Positions 1 to 8,697 of a stretch of 64,000 bases of DNA are shown piece after piece. A model generated the notes under the pieces. It was not told the origin of the DNA, ran no database searches, and was given only the letters and a program-made list of their open reading frames with translations. Numbering within the stretch: position 1 is the stretch's first letter; each line of letters opens with the position of its first letter. Source of the DNA: an uncultured Eubacterium sp. (GTDB lineage Bacteria > Bacillota > Clostridia > Lachnospirales > Lachnospiraceae). Location of the stretch: assembly GCA_910584595.1 (NCBI GenBank), contig CAJUBQ010000011.1, forward strand, positions 18,081 to 82,080, read 5' to 3'. Both the position numbers and the translations under genes were made by a program.

Positions 1-555
1 ATAGCAGCCGTCCATGAGGAAGCCAATAGGAATAACCGGGGCGGGACACGCAAAAGCCGAAATCGGTCTTTTGAAGAAGGCGAGTTTGGGCGCTGGATCC
101 TGGCAGGGATGAAATCGGCACATACCGTGGAGGACTACAGAAAACACGGGAATACCGTGACAGTGATTGATTATGACCATGACTATTGGCAAAGGCACTG
201 TGTGTCTACGACAGAGGAATTGCTGGATAAGATCAAGGAGCTTTCAGGCCACAGCATTACAGTATCTTTCTGGGACGACCGCCATGTTACCCATCCGCCC
301 ATGCGGCGCAAGGGAACGCCCTTTGATTTCGGCACACTGCCGGAGTTTTATGTGCTGCGGGCAGCGCAGGGGTATTTTGTGAAGCGGAGCAGCCGAAAGA
401 TCTGGTTTGCAAGGTTTCAAAAGCCGAAATCACAGATGATTCGGAAGTTCAAGACCGAAAAGGCGGCACAGGACTATTTGGACAGCAATCAAAAATTCTT
501 TTCAGGATACGCATTTGAAATCGAATGCGTACAGAACGGTGGTGTCACAGCATGA
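1..555 (+). CDS. hypothetical protein, 5' end outside window
   Basis: The frame is open from base 1 to the TGA at 555, so the gene starts before the window; the first internal ATG is at 109. The visible 184 residues are rich in charged and aromatic residues and show no motif I recognise. The stop overlaps the next start (ATGA at 552-555), which indicates translational coupling. It is the first visible member of a run of small unknown genes, 1-5015, all on the + strand. Confidence 0.6.
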   Translation: MAAVHEEANRNNRGGTRKSRNRSFEEGEFGRWILAGMKSAHTVEDYRKHGNTVTVIDYDHDYWQRHCVSTTEELLDKIKELSGHSITVSFWDDRHVTHPPMRRKGTPFDFGTLPEFYVLRAAQGYFVKRSSRKIWFARFQKPKSQMIRKFKTEKAAQDYLDSNQKFFSGYAFEIECVQNGGVTA

Positions 556-1046
556 GGGAGTCAAGGCCAGACCGCTTCCGCCGTGTGGCAGAAGCCCGGG
601 TCAACAAGATTATCAAAATGGTAAGACTGCTTGGAAATTGTTCCAATCTTGCCGTATATGCTTTTACGCAAGAGCAGGTACAGCAGATTTTTGCTACATT
701 GCGGGATGAATTGGACAGAGCGCAGAAGCGATATACCCAGTCTTACAAGAAAAGGTTTTCGCTGTCGGACGAACAGTATGCTTCCCTGCCGAAATATCCG
801 ACCATCGTACTGCCTCTGCCGGATGGAAGCAGTCTTAGGGCAGTTGCAATCGACGATGAGAATTTTCCTGCAATCAATGTTTACTGGGATACAGAAAAGC
901 CGGAGATTGATGGGCCAATCTGTTTTGCAGAATACAATCCTGAACGCGGTCCCTGCCACGAGGTCTGCATTGGAGCTTACCAGTCTGACAAGGAAGACAC
1001 AGTTTATTACAAGCCATATATGGCAGAAAGGGAATCAAATGAGTAA
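552..1046 (+). CDS. hypothetical protein, 164 aa
   Basis: Start ATG at 552 overlaps the upstream stop (ATGA); the same frame could open at 525, but overlap coupling is the operon's usual style. The N-terminal third is basic (MRESRPDRFRRVAEARVNK) and predicted helical; the rest resembles a small globular domain. No family recognised. It overlaps the following gene by 8 bases. Confidence 0.6.
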   Translation: MRESRPDRFRRVAEARVNKIIKMVRLLGNCSNLAVYAFTQEQVQQIFATLRDELDRAQKRYTQSYKKRFSLSDEQYASLPKYPTIVLPLPDGSSLRAVAIDDENFPAINVYWDTEKPEIDGPICFAEYNPERGPCHEVCIGAYQSDKEDTVYYKPYMAERESNE

Positions 1047-1839
1047 TTACATATACTGCCGCACACTCAAACTGGACTGGAAAGAAGTGTCCAGACTGAT
1101 CGCAGAATGTGCAGGCAAAATTTTAAACAGAACGATTCATGGCACAGCGGGTTATGAGGATGATCATTACTGGGGCTTTCAGGTGACCACTGATCGTTTT
1201 ACCATTGCCGAAATAGACAAGCTTATCCGGTTTGTTAATGGGGATGAGGAGATGCAACAAGAAGCAATTCCTCAGGATTCGGATAAATCAGCCGCAATCG
1301 GAGAGAGTTTGTCCCGTGCTCTGTTGGAAAAAGCTTTAAGACTGTCATGGTGCCATGAGAGTACCACGGAATCGACTCTTTGGTTGGTCAACATTCGGGA
1401 AAAACGACCGGCAGTCTATAAACGGATTGTTGAGATCAGCCCGCATGATATTTGCTTGGATAACCTTAGGAGCAAAAGTGAATTGATTGCTTATCTCCAC
1501 GAAAACGGTCCAACACATTCCACGCTGATGGATTTCTGCGCGGATTACAGGGAGCGGTATCACAACGAACTCTGCTGGAACTATCCAATCTCTGATGGGC
1601 TGCATCTTGGCACGTTTTTCGTTCTCGTAAAGGAGGGCGTTCTGGCTCTTCCTTATGACGATGCGGATAAGGTGGACTATGAGCTGCTTTGTCTGGATGA
1701 TGCCAAAATGTGTGACAGAGAATCTATGGAGAATCTCATAACGGAGTGGGATAGCTTCGACCGGGATTTACGCTCCGCCATGCAGGGCATGAGGGCGTTT
1801 TACCGCAGAGAGGAGGAGCAACATGAATCAGAAAATTGA
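1039..1839 (+). CDS. hypothetical protein, 266 aa
   Basis: ATG at 1039 lies inside the end of the previous gene; the longer open frame from 631 (TTG) would overlap that gene almost completely and is unlikely. The protein is soluble and acidic, without signal peptide or obvious membrane segment. I recognise no family. Its end overlaps the next gene by 17 bases, where GGAGGAG before ATG 1823 gives a good ribosome site. Confidence 0.6.
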   Translation: MSNYIYCRTLKLDWKEVSRLIAECAGKILNRTIHGTAGYEDDHYWGFQVTTDRFTIAEIDKLIRFVNGDEEMQQEAIPQDSDKSAAIGESLSRALLEKALRLSWCHESTTESTLWLVNIREKRPAVYKRIVEISPHDICLDNLRSKSELIAYLHENGPTHSTLMDFCADYRERYHNELCWNYPISDGLHLGTFFVLVKEGVLALPYDDADKVDYELLCLDDAKMCDRESMENLITEWDSFDRDLRSAMQGMRAFYRREEEQHESEN

Positions 1840-2251
1840 CTGGCTCATCCATCTGGTGGCCAACGGCGCCTGTGATGAATGTGGTGAGGTAGAAACAGAC
1901 TTTTTGCCCTATATGTGCAATGCTCACACCCACGGGCTGGAACGCTATGGGCACTTGGATTTCCAAATGGTACTTTTTTTGCCGACGGAGGAGATTGGAC
2001 GAATCCTCAATACTTTGGGGCTAAGAGTTCAGTCTGGAGAACGCTTCCGGTCTGGAGATATGGTTTCCGGAATTTATGAAGACTGCGATGTGCGCTTGGA
2101 TGAGTATGATGAAACCGGGCGCAAGGTCTTGCGGGTCATCATACCGGATGCGAACAATATCTTCCCAGGGGAAGGAGATTGTATGCTCCCATACTGTCTG
2201 CAGCTCTTGAAGACAGATGAGCTCTGCGTAGAAAGGGGGATACCATCATGA
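1823..2251 (+). CDS. DUF4262-like protein
   Basis: This 142-residue protein carries an HTHGL motif (about residues 35-39) followed by YGHLDFQ, then a segment with GERFRSGD. That order (HTxGL, GHPE-like, then a conserved F-x-x-GD) is what I associate with DUF4262, a family of unknown function. Two CxxC-like cysteines (ACDECGE) precede it. AGGAGG lies 7 bases before the ATG. The family assignment is from motif memory and moderately sure; function is unknown. Confidence 0.55.
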   Translation: MNQKIDWLIHLVANGACDECGEVETDFLPYMCNAHTHGLERYGHLDFQMVLFLPTEEIGRILNTLGLRVQSGERFRSGDMVSGIYEDCDVRLDEYDETGRKVLRVIIPDANNIFPGEGDCMLPYCLQLLKTDELCVERGIPS

Positions 2252-2625
2252 AAATCACGTTGTATCAAATCATCCCGGAACCGGAAAACAGATACTTGAT
2301 ATTCAGCGATTTGAGAAGCATCCGGGCGGCAAGCGGCGGACATGTTCCGGCTGAGATTTACGAAGCAGTATTCAGCGGGGATCTGGACATCGCCGTGCCC
2401 CGGAATGCCAAAAACAAAATGGATCAAGAACTTGCCGAACTGGAAGCGGTATATGTACGTTTTAACGTATCGCATCCGGAAGGCTTCCGTGGACGGTCCA
2501 TGACCATGTCGGATGTAGTCGAGGTCATCCGTTCCGAAAAGGAAAGCAGGTTTTTCTTCTGCGACCGGTTCGGATTTGAGGAGATTGCGTTTGAAAAGGA
2601 AAAAGCTGATTTTGGGCGCCTGTAG
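2248..2625 (+). CDS. YodL-domain-like protein
   Basis: A 125-residue protein with the layout of the YodL domain found in conjugative elements: N-terminal YQIIPEPENRYLIFSD, a central VYVRFNVSHPEGFRGRSMTMSDVVEV block and a C-terminal FFFCDRFGFEEIAF block. YodL domains often occur alone or as modules in large polyvalent ICE proteins; their role is not established. ATG overlaps the previous stop (ATGA at 2248). Confidence 0.7.
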   Translation: MKITLYQIIPEPENRYLIFSDLRSIRAASGGHVPAEIYEAVFSGDLDIAVPRNAKNKMDQELAELEAVYVRFNVSHPEGFRGRSMTMSDVVEVIRSEKESRFFFCDRFGFEEIAFEKEKADFGRL

Positions 2626-2645
2626 GGCGCAGAAAGGATACAATC

Positions 2646-2858
2646 ATGAAGAAACTGATATTGAACTATAAAGGGCGCGACAGCTGGGACAGACCGGTTT
2701 ATGAATCGGAAGGCCGACTGTATGTGGATGTGGATCCACGCAAAGGCTGGAAACCGAATATCTGTACGAAGTACAATAATGAGTTTGATGGAGAGCCGGA
2801 TACGCCGATTGCCGAAGATACCGTTGTGGAGTTTGTTCCGTGTCGGGATATCTGGTAA
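2646..2858 (+). CDS. small protein, LPD28-like
   Basis: A 70-residue protein with WDRPVYESEGRLYVDVDP, then NEFDGEPDTPI and a terminal CRDIW. The NxFDGEPD element resembles the large-polyvalent-protein-associated domain 28 of ICE and phage proteins, here as a free-standing gene; the match is from memory. GAAAGGA precedes the ATG. Confidence 0.5.
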   Translation: MKKLILNYKGRDSWDRPVYESEGRLYVDVDPRKGWKPNICTKYNNEFDGEPDTPIAEDTVVEFVPCRDIW

Positions 2859-2871
2859 GCGAGGAGGACGT

Positions 2872-3552
2872 ATGAAAGAATTCATGACAAAAATGGTTCC
2901 TGTCAATCTGTCAGACCGATTTCCATTCAAATGCAGGATGTGCGGCGCTTGCTGCCGGCATGTCAGGGAAAGTGTGCCGCTGGAGAGTCTGGATGCTTTT
3001 CGGCTTGCCAAACATCTGAGGGACAAAGGTGAAAATGTGAGCTGTGTGGAAGATGTGCTTGCTGCCTACGCAGAGCCTGTCTTACTTAGTGAAAACGGGT
3101 ATACGGTATTTATGCTGAAAACGGTTGGAGCGGATGAAGCGTGCATTTTTCTGAAAGATAATCGGTGTACGATTCATTCTGTTCATCCGCGGGCGTGCCG
3201 TACATATCCCATTGCTGTCGGACCATATGAACTTGGCGGGTATGAACAGTATCTCAGTATGGAGCAGCCACATCACTATTCGGGTCCACAGATGTCTGTG
3301 AAAAAATGGATTCAAAAACGCTGTAGTAAACAGGATTTTGAATTTTTGAACACGGATATTGGTTCAGCACAGGAGATAGAAAAATTATTGAAGAAGATTC
3401 CTGAGCATAACCGGACAAGGGCCGTGATGATGTTCCTTTTCTACAAGTACTCGGATTACGATCTGGATAAGTCTTTCCTTCCACAGTTTAAAAGCAATAA
3501 CGATAAGCTGCTGGAGGTTCTGCGCAAAATGGCGGATGACAAAGATAACTAA
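2872..3552 (+). CDS. YkgJ-family cysteine-cluster protein (first copy)
   Basis: Start ATG 2872 follows GAGGAGGACG; a longer frame from 2701 would overlap the previous gene. The 226-residue product opens with PFKCRMCGACCRH, the CxxCxxCC signature of the YkgJ / zinc- or iron-binding cysteine-cluster family, and has further cysteines at CIFLKDNRCTIHSVHPRACRTYP, the usual C(x)C-HPxxC companion. Members bind a metal, probably Fe-S or Zn, and their role is not settled. A paralogue follows 73 bases downstream. Confidence 0.8.
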   Translation: MKEFMTKMVPVNLSDRFPFKCRMCGACCRHVRESVPLESLDAFRLAKHLRDKGENVSCVEDVLAAYAEPVLLSENGYTVFMLKTVGADEACIFLKDNRCTIHSVHPRACRTYPIAVGPYELGGYEQYLSMEQPHHYSGPQMSVKKWIQKRCSKQDFEFLNTDIGSAQEIEKLLKKIPEHNRTRAVMMFLFYKYSDYDLDKSFLPQFKSNNDKLLEVLRKMADDKDN

Positions 3553-3579
3553 ATTTTCAAGTCAGTATGACACAACAAC

Positions 3580-3613
3580 AAGGCGTCGAAATTCGGCGCC
3601 TTAATTATTTTTA
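3580..3613 (+). terminator. hairpin between the two cysteine-cluster genes
   Basis: AAGGCG (3580-3585) pairs with CGCCTT (3597-3602) and is followed by AATTATTTTTA. The stem is short and the T tract interrupted, so it is at best a weak terminator or an mRNA-end hairpin. Confidence 0.4.
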
Positions 3614-3625
3614 GGAGGAAATACC

Positions 3626-4357
3626 ATGGATGAAAGATTAAAAAATATCGTAGACAATTTTGAGGCAATGAAAATCGGTGTGGATGAGCCGTTTCCATTT
3701 CATTGCACCATGTGCGGCAAATGCTGCATCAATCGGGAGGATATCCTTTTGACGCCGCGAGATATCTATAACATGGCAAAGGAGCTTGGGATAACGACTA
3801 AAGAGCTGTTTGAAACCTATTGTGAGACTTATATTGGCTGCGACTCCCGTGTGCCTATAGTCAGATTGAAGCCTCGTGGCTCCATAAAAAGATGCCCGTT
3901 GATGAAAGACAGAAAATGCTCTGTCCATAAGGCAAAACCGGCGGTATGCGCTCTGTTTCCGATAGGAAGATGCCTGATGTTTGAAAAGGATTCAAATCCT
4001 TCAGAGAAAATTTCAGCAAGCCAGATACAGTATATTTTTACCAATCCTGGGTGCGGTGATAATGCTGAAACCCATACGGTGCGGGAATGGCTTGGAGAGT
4101 TTGGAATGTCACTGGAGGATGAGTTTTTTGTCAAGTGGCAGCAGGCAATCATGGAATTCGGGCAGTTTTTCCGTGAAGCGGAAAAGACGGCCAGTGAGCG
4201 TATCATGGAGCTGTCATGGACAGCGGCTTTTGTCGGCTTATATCTGCATTATGAAACTGATCAGGAATTTCTGCCGCAGTTTGAAAAGAATGTCCGGGAA
4301 ATCACTGCACTGCTGCAGATGGCGCCCATAAAGGAAGGCGGTAGAGCAAATGAATGA
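3626..4357 (+). CDS. YkgJ-family cysteine-cluster protein (second copy)
   Basis: A 243-residue paralogue of the gene at 2872: PFPFHCTMCGKCC gives the CxxCxxCC cluster near residue 31, and KCSVHKAKPAVCALFP the second cysteine block. The two share architecture down to the C-terminal FLPQF stretch, so they look like an old duplication. A strong TTAGGAGGA ribosome site precedes the ATG. It overlaps the next gene by 8 bases. Confidence 0.8.
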   Translation: MDERLKNIVDNFEAMKIGVDEPFPFHCTMCGKCCINREDILLTPRDIYNMAKELGITTKELFETYCETYIGCDSRVPIVRLKPRGSIKRCPLMKDRKCSVHKAKPAVCALFPIGRCLMFEKDSNPSEKISASQIQYIFTNPGCGDNAETHTVREWLGEFGMSLEDEFFVKWQQAIMEFGQFFREAEKTASERIMELSWTAAFVGLYLHYETDQEFLPQFEKNVREITALLQMAPIKEGGRANE

Positions 4358-5015
4358 GGATCGTAACCAGCATCAGGTTATCCGAAAGGATGCTCGCAAC
4401 TGCTTTGTGGAGAGCTTAAATGATGCTTTTGAGATTGGGAGGATCCATCTTGCTTTTGCGACCTACGATTTGAGCCGTCCGATTGGACAACGGCAGACAA
4501 ACAACATCCATATTTACATTGCGGTGGACGAGTTTCTGGAATTATGCCGCAAGCTGGAAGGTGGGGAACTTCGTTATCTGCTAAAGAATAAGAAGACAAG
4601 CGGGGATAAAACACCGCTTTATCAGTGCCTGGGTGGTACTTCTGCCGAAAAGCTTGCAAAATACGGGCGTTCTCGGGCAGATGGAAAAAGCCTGTCCAGA
4701 ACAGCACAGCTATTGGCAGGAAGCAAATCGGATTTCCTGTTTGTAGCGGATAGCGGACCTGGTGAAACAGATCAGAAAGGTTTAATCGTTCCCAAGTTCG
4801 GAAGTAAGCCGGAAAATCATGTGGCAGTCAGTATGACATTTGAAACATTCAGTGAACTGTTGCTTACGACAAGGCTGCACTATTCAGCATGGCTGGGTGC
4901 ATGGTATGCAAACCAATATCATCCGGGCAACCAGCGAACAGCACAGGCACAGGAAAACCCACAGTATCAGGAGAAGCAGGGAGAAGCAGAATACGCTTCT
5001 GATCCAATGTTCTAA
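4350..5015 (+). CDS. hypothetical ICE protein, 221 aa
   Basis: Soluble 221-residue protein: an N-terminal alpha/beta-looking region with ESLNDAFEIGRIHLAF and RQTNNIHIYI, a middle SLSRTAQLLAGSKSDFLFVADSGPGE block, and a low-complexity glutamine-rich tail ending in YASDPMF. The acidic-hydrophobic tail superficially recalls SSB-type C-termini, but no OB fold can be claimed. GGCGGTAGAG precedes the ATG. It is the last gene of the operon before a strong terminator. Confidence 0.55.
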   Translation: MNEDRNQHQVIRKDARNCFVESLNDAFEIGRIHLAFATYDLSRPIGQRQTNNIHIYIAVDEFLELCRKLEGGELRYLLKNKKTSGDKTPLYQCLGGTSAEKLAKYGRSRADGKSLSRTAQLLAGSKSDFLFVADSGPGETDQKGLIVPKFGSKPENHVAVSMTFETFSELLLTTRLHYSAWLGAWYANQYHPGNQRTAQAQENPQYQEKQGEAEYASDPMF

Positions 5016-5030
5016 AGTAGAATGAAAAAG

Positions 5031-5060
5031 CGGTGCAGTCTGATGATTGCACCGTTTTTT
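5031..5060 (+). terminator. Rho-independent terminator
   Basis: CGGTGCA (5031-5037) pairs with TGCACCG (5048-5054), followed by TTTTTT. It closes the operon that runs from before base 1 to 5015. Confidence 0.85.
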
Positions 5061-5202
5061 GCGCCTTGAGGGGCCCATTTCAATGGGCTGAATCCAAACC
5101 GACTGCAAAGATACAGAGCCGGTAAACTTGTGAGTTGAACCATTTGTCGGCGTTGGCACATTTGTGAATGCAAAGAAATTTTATTATAATAAACCCTACA
5201 CT

Positions 5203-5233
5203 ATAACACCATACTTTTTATATATGGTATGCT
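5203..5233 (+). promoter_or_regulatory. MerR-type promoter of the regulator gene
   Basis: ATAACA (5203-5208) and TATGCT (5228-5233) are separated by 19 bases, the long spacer typical of MerR-controlled promoters. The spacer contains the dyad CCATA (5209-5213) / TATGG (5223-5227). The upstream part closely matches the promoter before the ABC genes at 6005 (23 of 29 bases by my alignment), suggesting one regulator acts at both. Confidence 0.65.
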
Positions 5234-5256
5234 TAACAGAACGGAGGTGGTTACAA

Positions 5257-6006
5257 ATGAATACATATACTACTTCGGAAGTAGCAAAGATGATAGGCAT
5301 ACATCCGAATACTGTACGGCTTTATGAAGAATGGGGACTGATACCAAATGCAGAGCGTAAAGCAAACGGTTATCGTATATTTACCGATTTCCATATTGAA
5401 CAGTTTCGGCTTGCCCGTACCGCATTTCAAATAGAGGTCCTTCAGAACGGACTGAGAAAAAAGATTGTGGAAACGGTTAAGGTTTCAGCAAAGAAAGACT
5501 TTGATCAAGCACTTGTTTTGGCAAATGAATATCTGAGTCAGATACAAAAGGAAGAAAGAAATGCGGAAGAAGCTATTGCTATAACAATGCAGATTTTAGA
5601 GGGGAAAGCAATATCCGAAACACCGCCGCGTTGCCTGAAACGTAAAGAAGTTTCGGAATATCTGAATATTTCCATGGATACACTCCGAAATTGGGAACTA
5701 AACGGTCTGATGCGAATAAAGCGTAAGCAAAATGGCTATCGCTATTACACAGACGAAGACATAAAGCGATTAAAAATAATAAGATCACTTCGGTGTGCCA
5801 ATTATTCATTGGAAGCAATCCTGCGTATGCTCCATGCGCTCTCAGACGACCCTCATACCAATATAAAACGGGTACTTAATACTCCAAAAGACGATACGGA
5901 TATTATATCCGTATGCGACAGACTGATTATCTCATTGCAAAAGGCAGCGGAAAATGCCAAGAAAATGATAGGCATTCTTAATGATATGAAAAGTATATTT
6001 TCCTAA
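5257..6006 (+). CDS. MerR-family regulator with two HTH domains
   Basis: Start ATG 5257 follows GGAGGTGG; a longer frame from 5164 lacks a ribosome site and would include the promoter. The 249-residue protein holds two MerR-like winged helices: residues about 3-60 (TSEVAKMIGIHPNTVRLYEEWGL, then NGYRIFTD) and about 128-195 (KEVSEYLNISMDTLRNWELNG, then NGYRYYTDEDIKRL). They are joined by a helical stretch; there is no effector-domain signature. Usual MerR proteins have one HTH and dimerise, so this monomer carries the equivalent of a dimer's DNA contacts. It probably regulates itself and the ABC exporter downstream. Confidence 0.85.
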   Translation: MNTYTTSEVAKMIGIHPNTVRLYEEWGLIPNAERKANGYRIFTDFHIEQFRLARTAFQIEVLQNGLRKKIVETVKVSAKKDFDQALVLANEYLSQIQKEERNAEEAIAITMQILEGKAISETPPRCLKRKEVSEYLNISMDTLRNWELNGLMRIKRKQNGYRYYTDEDIKRLKIIRSLRCANYSLEAILRMLHALSDDPHTNIKRVLNTPKDDTDIISVCDRLIISLQKAAENAKKMIGILNDMKSIFS

Positions 6007-6046
6007 CCCTCCACCTTTACACCAACCTTTTTTGAACTGCTAAAAT
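6005..6046 (+). promoter_or_regulatory. MerR-type promoter of the ABC exporter
   Basis: TTTACA (6016-6021), a 19-base spacer and TAAAAT (6041-6046). The block from 6005 repeats the promoter at 5192-5220, although its spacer is less palindromic. Activation by the neighbouring double-HTH regulator is inferred from this shared sequence and spacing. Confidence 0.65.
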
Positions 6047-6079
6047 AATGTAGTAAAAACGAAAAAGGAGGACAGGTTG

Positions 6080-6814
6080 ATGGAAGAAATCATCAGCGTA
6101 AAACAACTTTCAAAATCTTATGGCAGATTGAATGCCGTGCAGGGCCTGGATTTGTCAGTAACACAAGGTTCGGTCTTCGGGTTGCTTGGGGCAAACGGTG
6201 CAGGAAAAAGCACCACAATCGAATGTATGTTAGGCACAAGAAAACCCGATGCAGGTACGGTTTCCATTTTAGGGATGGCCCCACTCCTGCAAAGAAAACA
6301 GCTTTTTGAAAATGTCGGTGTTCAATTCCAGGAAGCGAATTATCAAGATAAAGTGACGGTTTCCGAATTGTGCGAAGTAACACAGTCGCTCTATAAGAAT
6401 GCTGCAGATTATGGGGAACTTCTGAAACAGTTTGGCATCTTTGATAAAGCAAAAAGTATGGTAAAGGAGCTTTCAGGAGGACAGCGGCAAAAGCTGTTTA
6501 TTGTTTTGGCTTTGATACCGCAGCCTAAAGTTGTTTTTCTGGACGAGCTGACCACGGGGCTTGACGCAAAAGCCAGACGAGAGGTATGGAAAATCTTATC
6601 TGACCTCAAAGAAAAAGGACTGACCATTTTTCTGACCTCGCATTTTATGGATGAGGTAGAAGCATTATGCGACACAATCTGCATACTAAAAAAGGGGAAA
6701 GCCGTCTTTTATGGAACAGTAGAAGAAGCCATTGCAGGCAGTCCTTATGACAAATTTGAAGATGCGTACTTATGGTATTCTGACGAGGGGGTAAGCGAAA
6801 ATGAGAACATTTAA
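6080..6814 (+). CDS. ABC transporter ATP-binding protein
   Basis: I prefer ATG 6080, about 7 bases after AGGAGGA, over TTG 6077. The 244-residue ATPase has Walker A GANGAGKST (37-45), signature LSGGQRQ (131-137), Walker B VVFLDE (151-156), D-loop TGLD and the switch histidine in TSHFMDE. The usual LDEPT reads LDELT here. It resembles the CcmA/DrrA group that powers ABC-2 exporters, and overlaps its permease by 14 bases. Substrate unknown; drug or peptide export is the usual role of such MerR-linked pairs. Confidence 0.9.
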   Translation: MEEIISVKQLSKSYGRLNAVQGLDLSVTQGSVFGLLGANGAGKSTTIECMLGTRKPDAGTVSILGMAPLLQRKQLFENVGVQFQEANYQDKVTVSELCEVTQSLYKNAADYGELLKQFGIFDKAKSMVKELSGGQRQKLFIVLALIPQPKVVFLDELTTGLDAKARREVWKILSDLKEKGLTIFLTSHFMDEVEALCDTICILKKGKAVFYGTVEEAIAGSPYDKFEDAYLWYSDEGVSENENI

Positions 6815-7544
6815 AACAATGCTGAAAAACGAAATGAAACTGTCCCTGAGGGATATGAACATGGTCATATTTGCAATCTGTATTCCACTCGTGGTTTTGA
6901 TTATACTTGGCGTTATTTACGGCGACAAACCAGCTTTTGAAGGTGCAGAGTACACATTTCTCGATCAGTCCTTTGGAGCTTTGTCAACGATTGCGATTTG
7001 TGCAGGCGGCGTTATGGGGTTGCCTCTTGTGGTATCCGATTACCGAAGCAGAAAGATATTGAAACGCTTTAAGGTCACTCCTGTCAGCCCCGTAATGATT
7101 TTAACGGTGCAGGTGGTGATTTACATAATTTATTCCGTTGCATCGCTTGCATTGCTCTATATAGTATCAACGCTCTTTTTTGGCTTCCACCTGCTTGGTT
7201 CTCTGCCTGCTTTCCTTGGCGGATATATATTGGTAATGCTCTCCATATTCAGCATCGGTATGATGGTTGGGGGAATATCTCCCAACTCTCAGACAGCGAG
7301 CGTAATTGCAAGCCTGCTCTATTTCCCAATGCTTATTTTTTCTGGAGCAACCCTGCCGTATGAGGTAATGCCGAGTGCATTGCAAAAGATAGCGGATATT
7401 CTGCCTTTGACACAGGGGATAAAGATTTTGAAAGCTGCTTCGTTAGGACTTCCGATTGAGAATATTTTTGTTCCTCTTATTGTCATGGCGGTACTTGCTG
7501 TCATTTGTATCGGTGTGTCCTTTCGTTTTTTCAGATGGGAGTAA
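6801..7544 (+). CDS. ABC-2 type permease
   Basis: The 247-residue membrane protein has about six hydrophobic segments, beginning with MVIFAICIPLVVLIILGVIYG, and the ABC-2 family feature of a late LIFSGATLPYEVMPSALQ loop before the last helices. It is coupled to the ATPase upstream by overlap and forms the membrane half of a homodimeric or 1:1 exporter. GGGGGTAAGCG precedes the ATG. Confidence 0.88.
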   Translation: MRTFKTMLKNEMKLSLRDMNMVIFAICIPLVVLIILGVIYGDKPAFEGAEYTFLDQSFGALSTIAICAGGVMGLPLVVSDYRSRKILKRFKVTPVSPVMILTVQVVIYIIYSVASLALLYIVSTLFFGFHLLGSLPAFLGGYILVMLSIFSIGMMVGGISPNSQTASVIASLLYFPMLIFSGATLPYEVMPSALQKIADILPLTQGIKILKAASLGLPIENIFVPLIVMAVLAVICIGVSFRFFRWE

Positions 7545-7599
7545 CAAGTAATATGGGATGGCTCTTATTCTCTCTTTGTGGGAGCGAAACCGTATTAGG

Positions 7600-8130
7600 A
7601 TTAGAGAGGACACGATGTCTGCAACACGCCGAGCATGTGAAGCGGGCCACCCTTCCCGCCGCCTTCGTCACCCTGAATTTTGACGACGGCGGGCCGCGCC
7701 GGTTCGACTACAACGATTTCAAGGAGAACGAGAAAAGGATTCTCCAACACTTCGGCCATTTCAAGGGCATGGAGTACGAGCCGCGCAGCAAAAGCAGATC
7801 GTGGGCTACGCCAAGACCCGCGACGTTTACGCCGCCTACCGCAAGGACGGGTATAGCCGGAAATTCTATGGGGAGCATGAAACGGAAATCCTGATTCATA
7901 AGGCCGCCAAAGCTGCCTTTGACGAGCTGGGCCTAAAGAAGCTCCCCACCATCAAGGCCCTGCAAGCGGAGTATGCCGAACTGCTGGCCGGGAAGAAAAA
8001 AGACTATGCGGAATACGTCAAGGCCAAGAAGGATATGCAGGAGATTTTGACGGCCAAGGCCAACGTGGACAGGCTGTTATCCACCGCCCCGACCCAGCCG
8101 GAAAAAGAGAAGGAACAGGCCCAGCGGTGA
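7600..8130 (+). pseudogene. Tn1549-like relaxase C-terminal remnant and flanking scrap
   Basis: From about 7786 to the TGA at 8130 the frame reads QQKQIVGYAKTRDVYAAYRK and continues to HKAAKAAFDELG and a coiled, lysine-rich tail. I recognise this as the C-terminal end of relaxases of Tn1549-type elements; the nuclease domain is absent. Bases 7600-7785 are open in another frame (NFDDGGPRRFDYNDFKENEK) and look like a second broken gene I cannot name. The segment is clearly GC-richer than the ABC genes just upstream, so the junction lies near 7550-7600. Confidence 0.6.
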
Positions 8131-8349
8131 CGCCGGGCTGTGTGATTTTGGGAAGCGTCCGCAGGACGCGCAGCCGCCCGCAGGGGCGTTTCGACAGGGG
8201 CGCGCAGCGCACTTGTCCGGGGGATTGGGGGCGAGCCACCAACAAGCAAATTTTTCAGTTTTGAGCGGCAGCGAAAAATTGAAAAATGGCCGTTATGTTG
8301 CACTTCGTTTCCGGCCCTTCGGATAGGCGTGAAAAAAGCGGGGCCGCCG

Positions 8350-8697
8350 TTAGGCGTCCTCCGCTTCCTCAATCCCGATTGCCCCGTCAATGGTCCCCTC
8401 AATCACCAGCAAATACTGTTTCGGGCATAGGCTCAATTTATGGGCCGTCCGCTGCCGCTCCGGGTCGTCCTGCTCCCCGGCCTCCGGGAAAAAGTATCGT
8501 TCCACGGGCAACTTGCATATCTTCACCAGCTGGTAAAAAACCGGAAGGCTGCCGCTGTTCTCAATATTCGCAAGGTAACGAGGGTCGATGTTCACCATTT
8601 TGGCCAATTCTCTGCGGGATATGTTCAGAACTTGCCGGGCCGCCTTAATGTCGTCGCCCAAGCTGGCAAAGCTCTCTTTCTCTCGCTCTTTTGGCAT
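8350..8697 (-). CDS. XRE-family HTH regulator of Tn1549-like type
   Basis: A 115-residue protein: Cro/C1-type HTH at about residues 14-65 (IKAARQVLNISRRELAKMVN, then PRYLANIENSGSLPVF), followed by a short C-terminal domain ending in GTIDGAIGIEEAEDA. A truncated paralogue lies at 17837-18280. Its upstream region contains TATAATTCATA (8720-8730), repeated three more times near the paralogue. It lies opposite to the relaxase remnant; the intervening 8131-8349 is noncoding, GC-rich end sequence. Confidence 0.8.
   Translation of the reverse strand: MPKEREKESFASLGDDIKAARQVLNISRRELAKMVNIDPRYLANIENSGSLPVFYQLVKICKLPVERYFFPEAGEQDDPERQRTAHKLSLCPKQYLLVIEGTIDGAIGIEEAEDA

Noticed and set aside
5061..5163. 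Possible riboswitch or structured RNA (GGCCCATT/AATGGGCT hairpin and further short dyads)
   Set aside because: It follows a terminator, has no promoter of its own that I can see, and the stems are too few to call.
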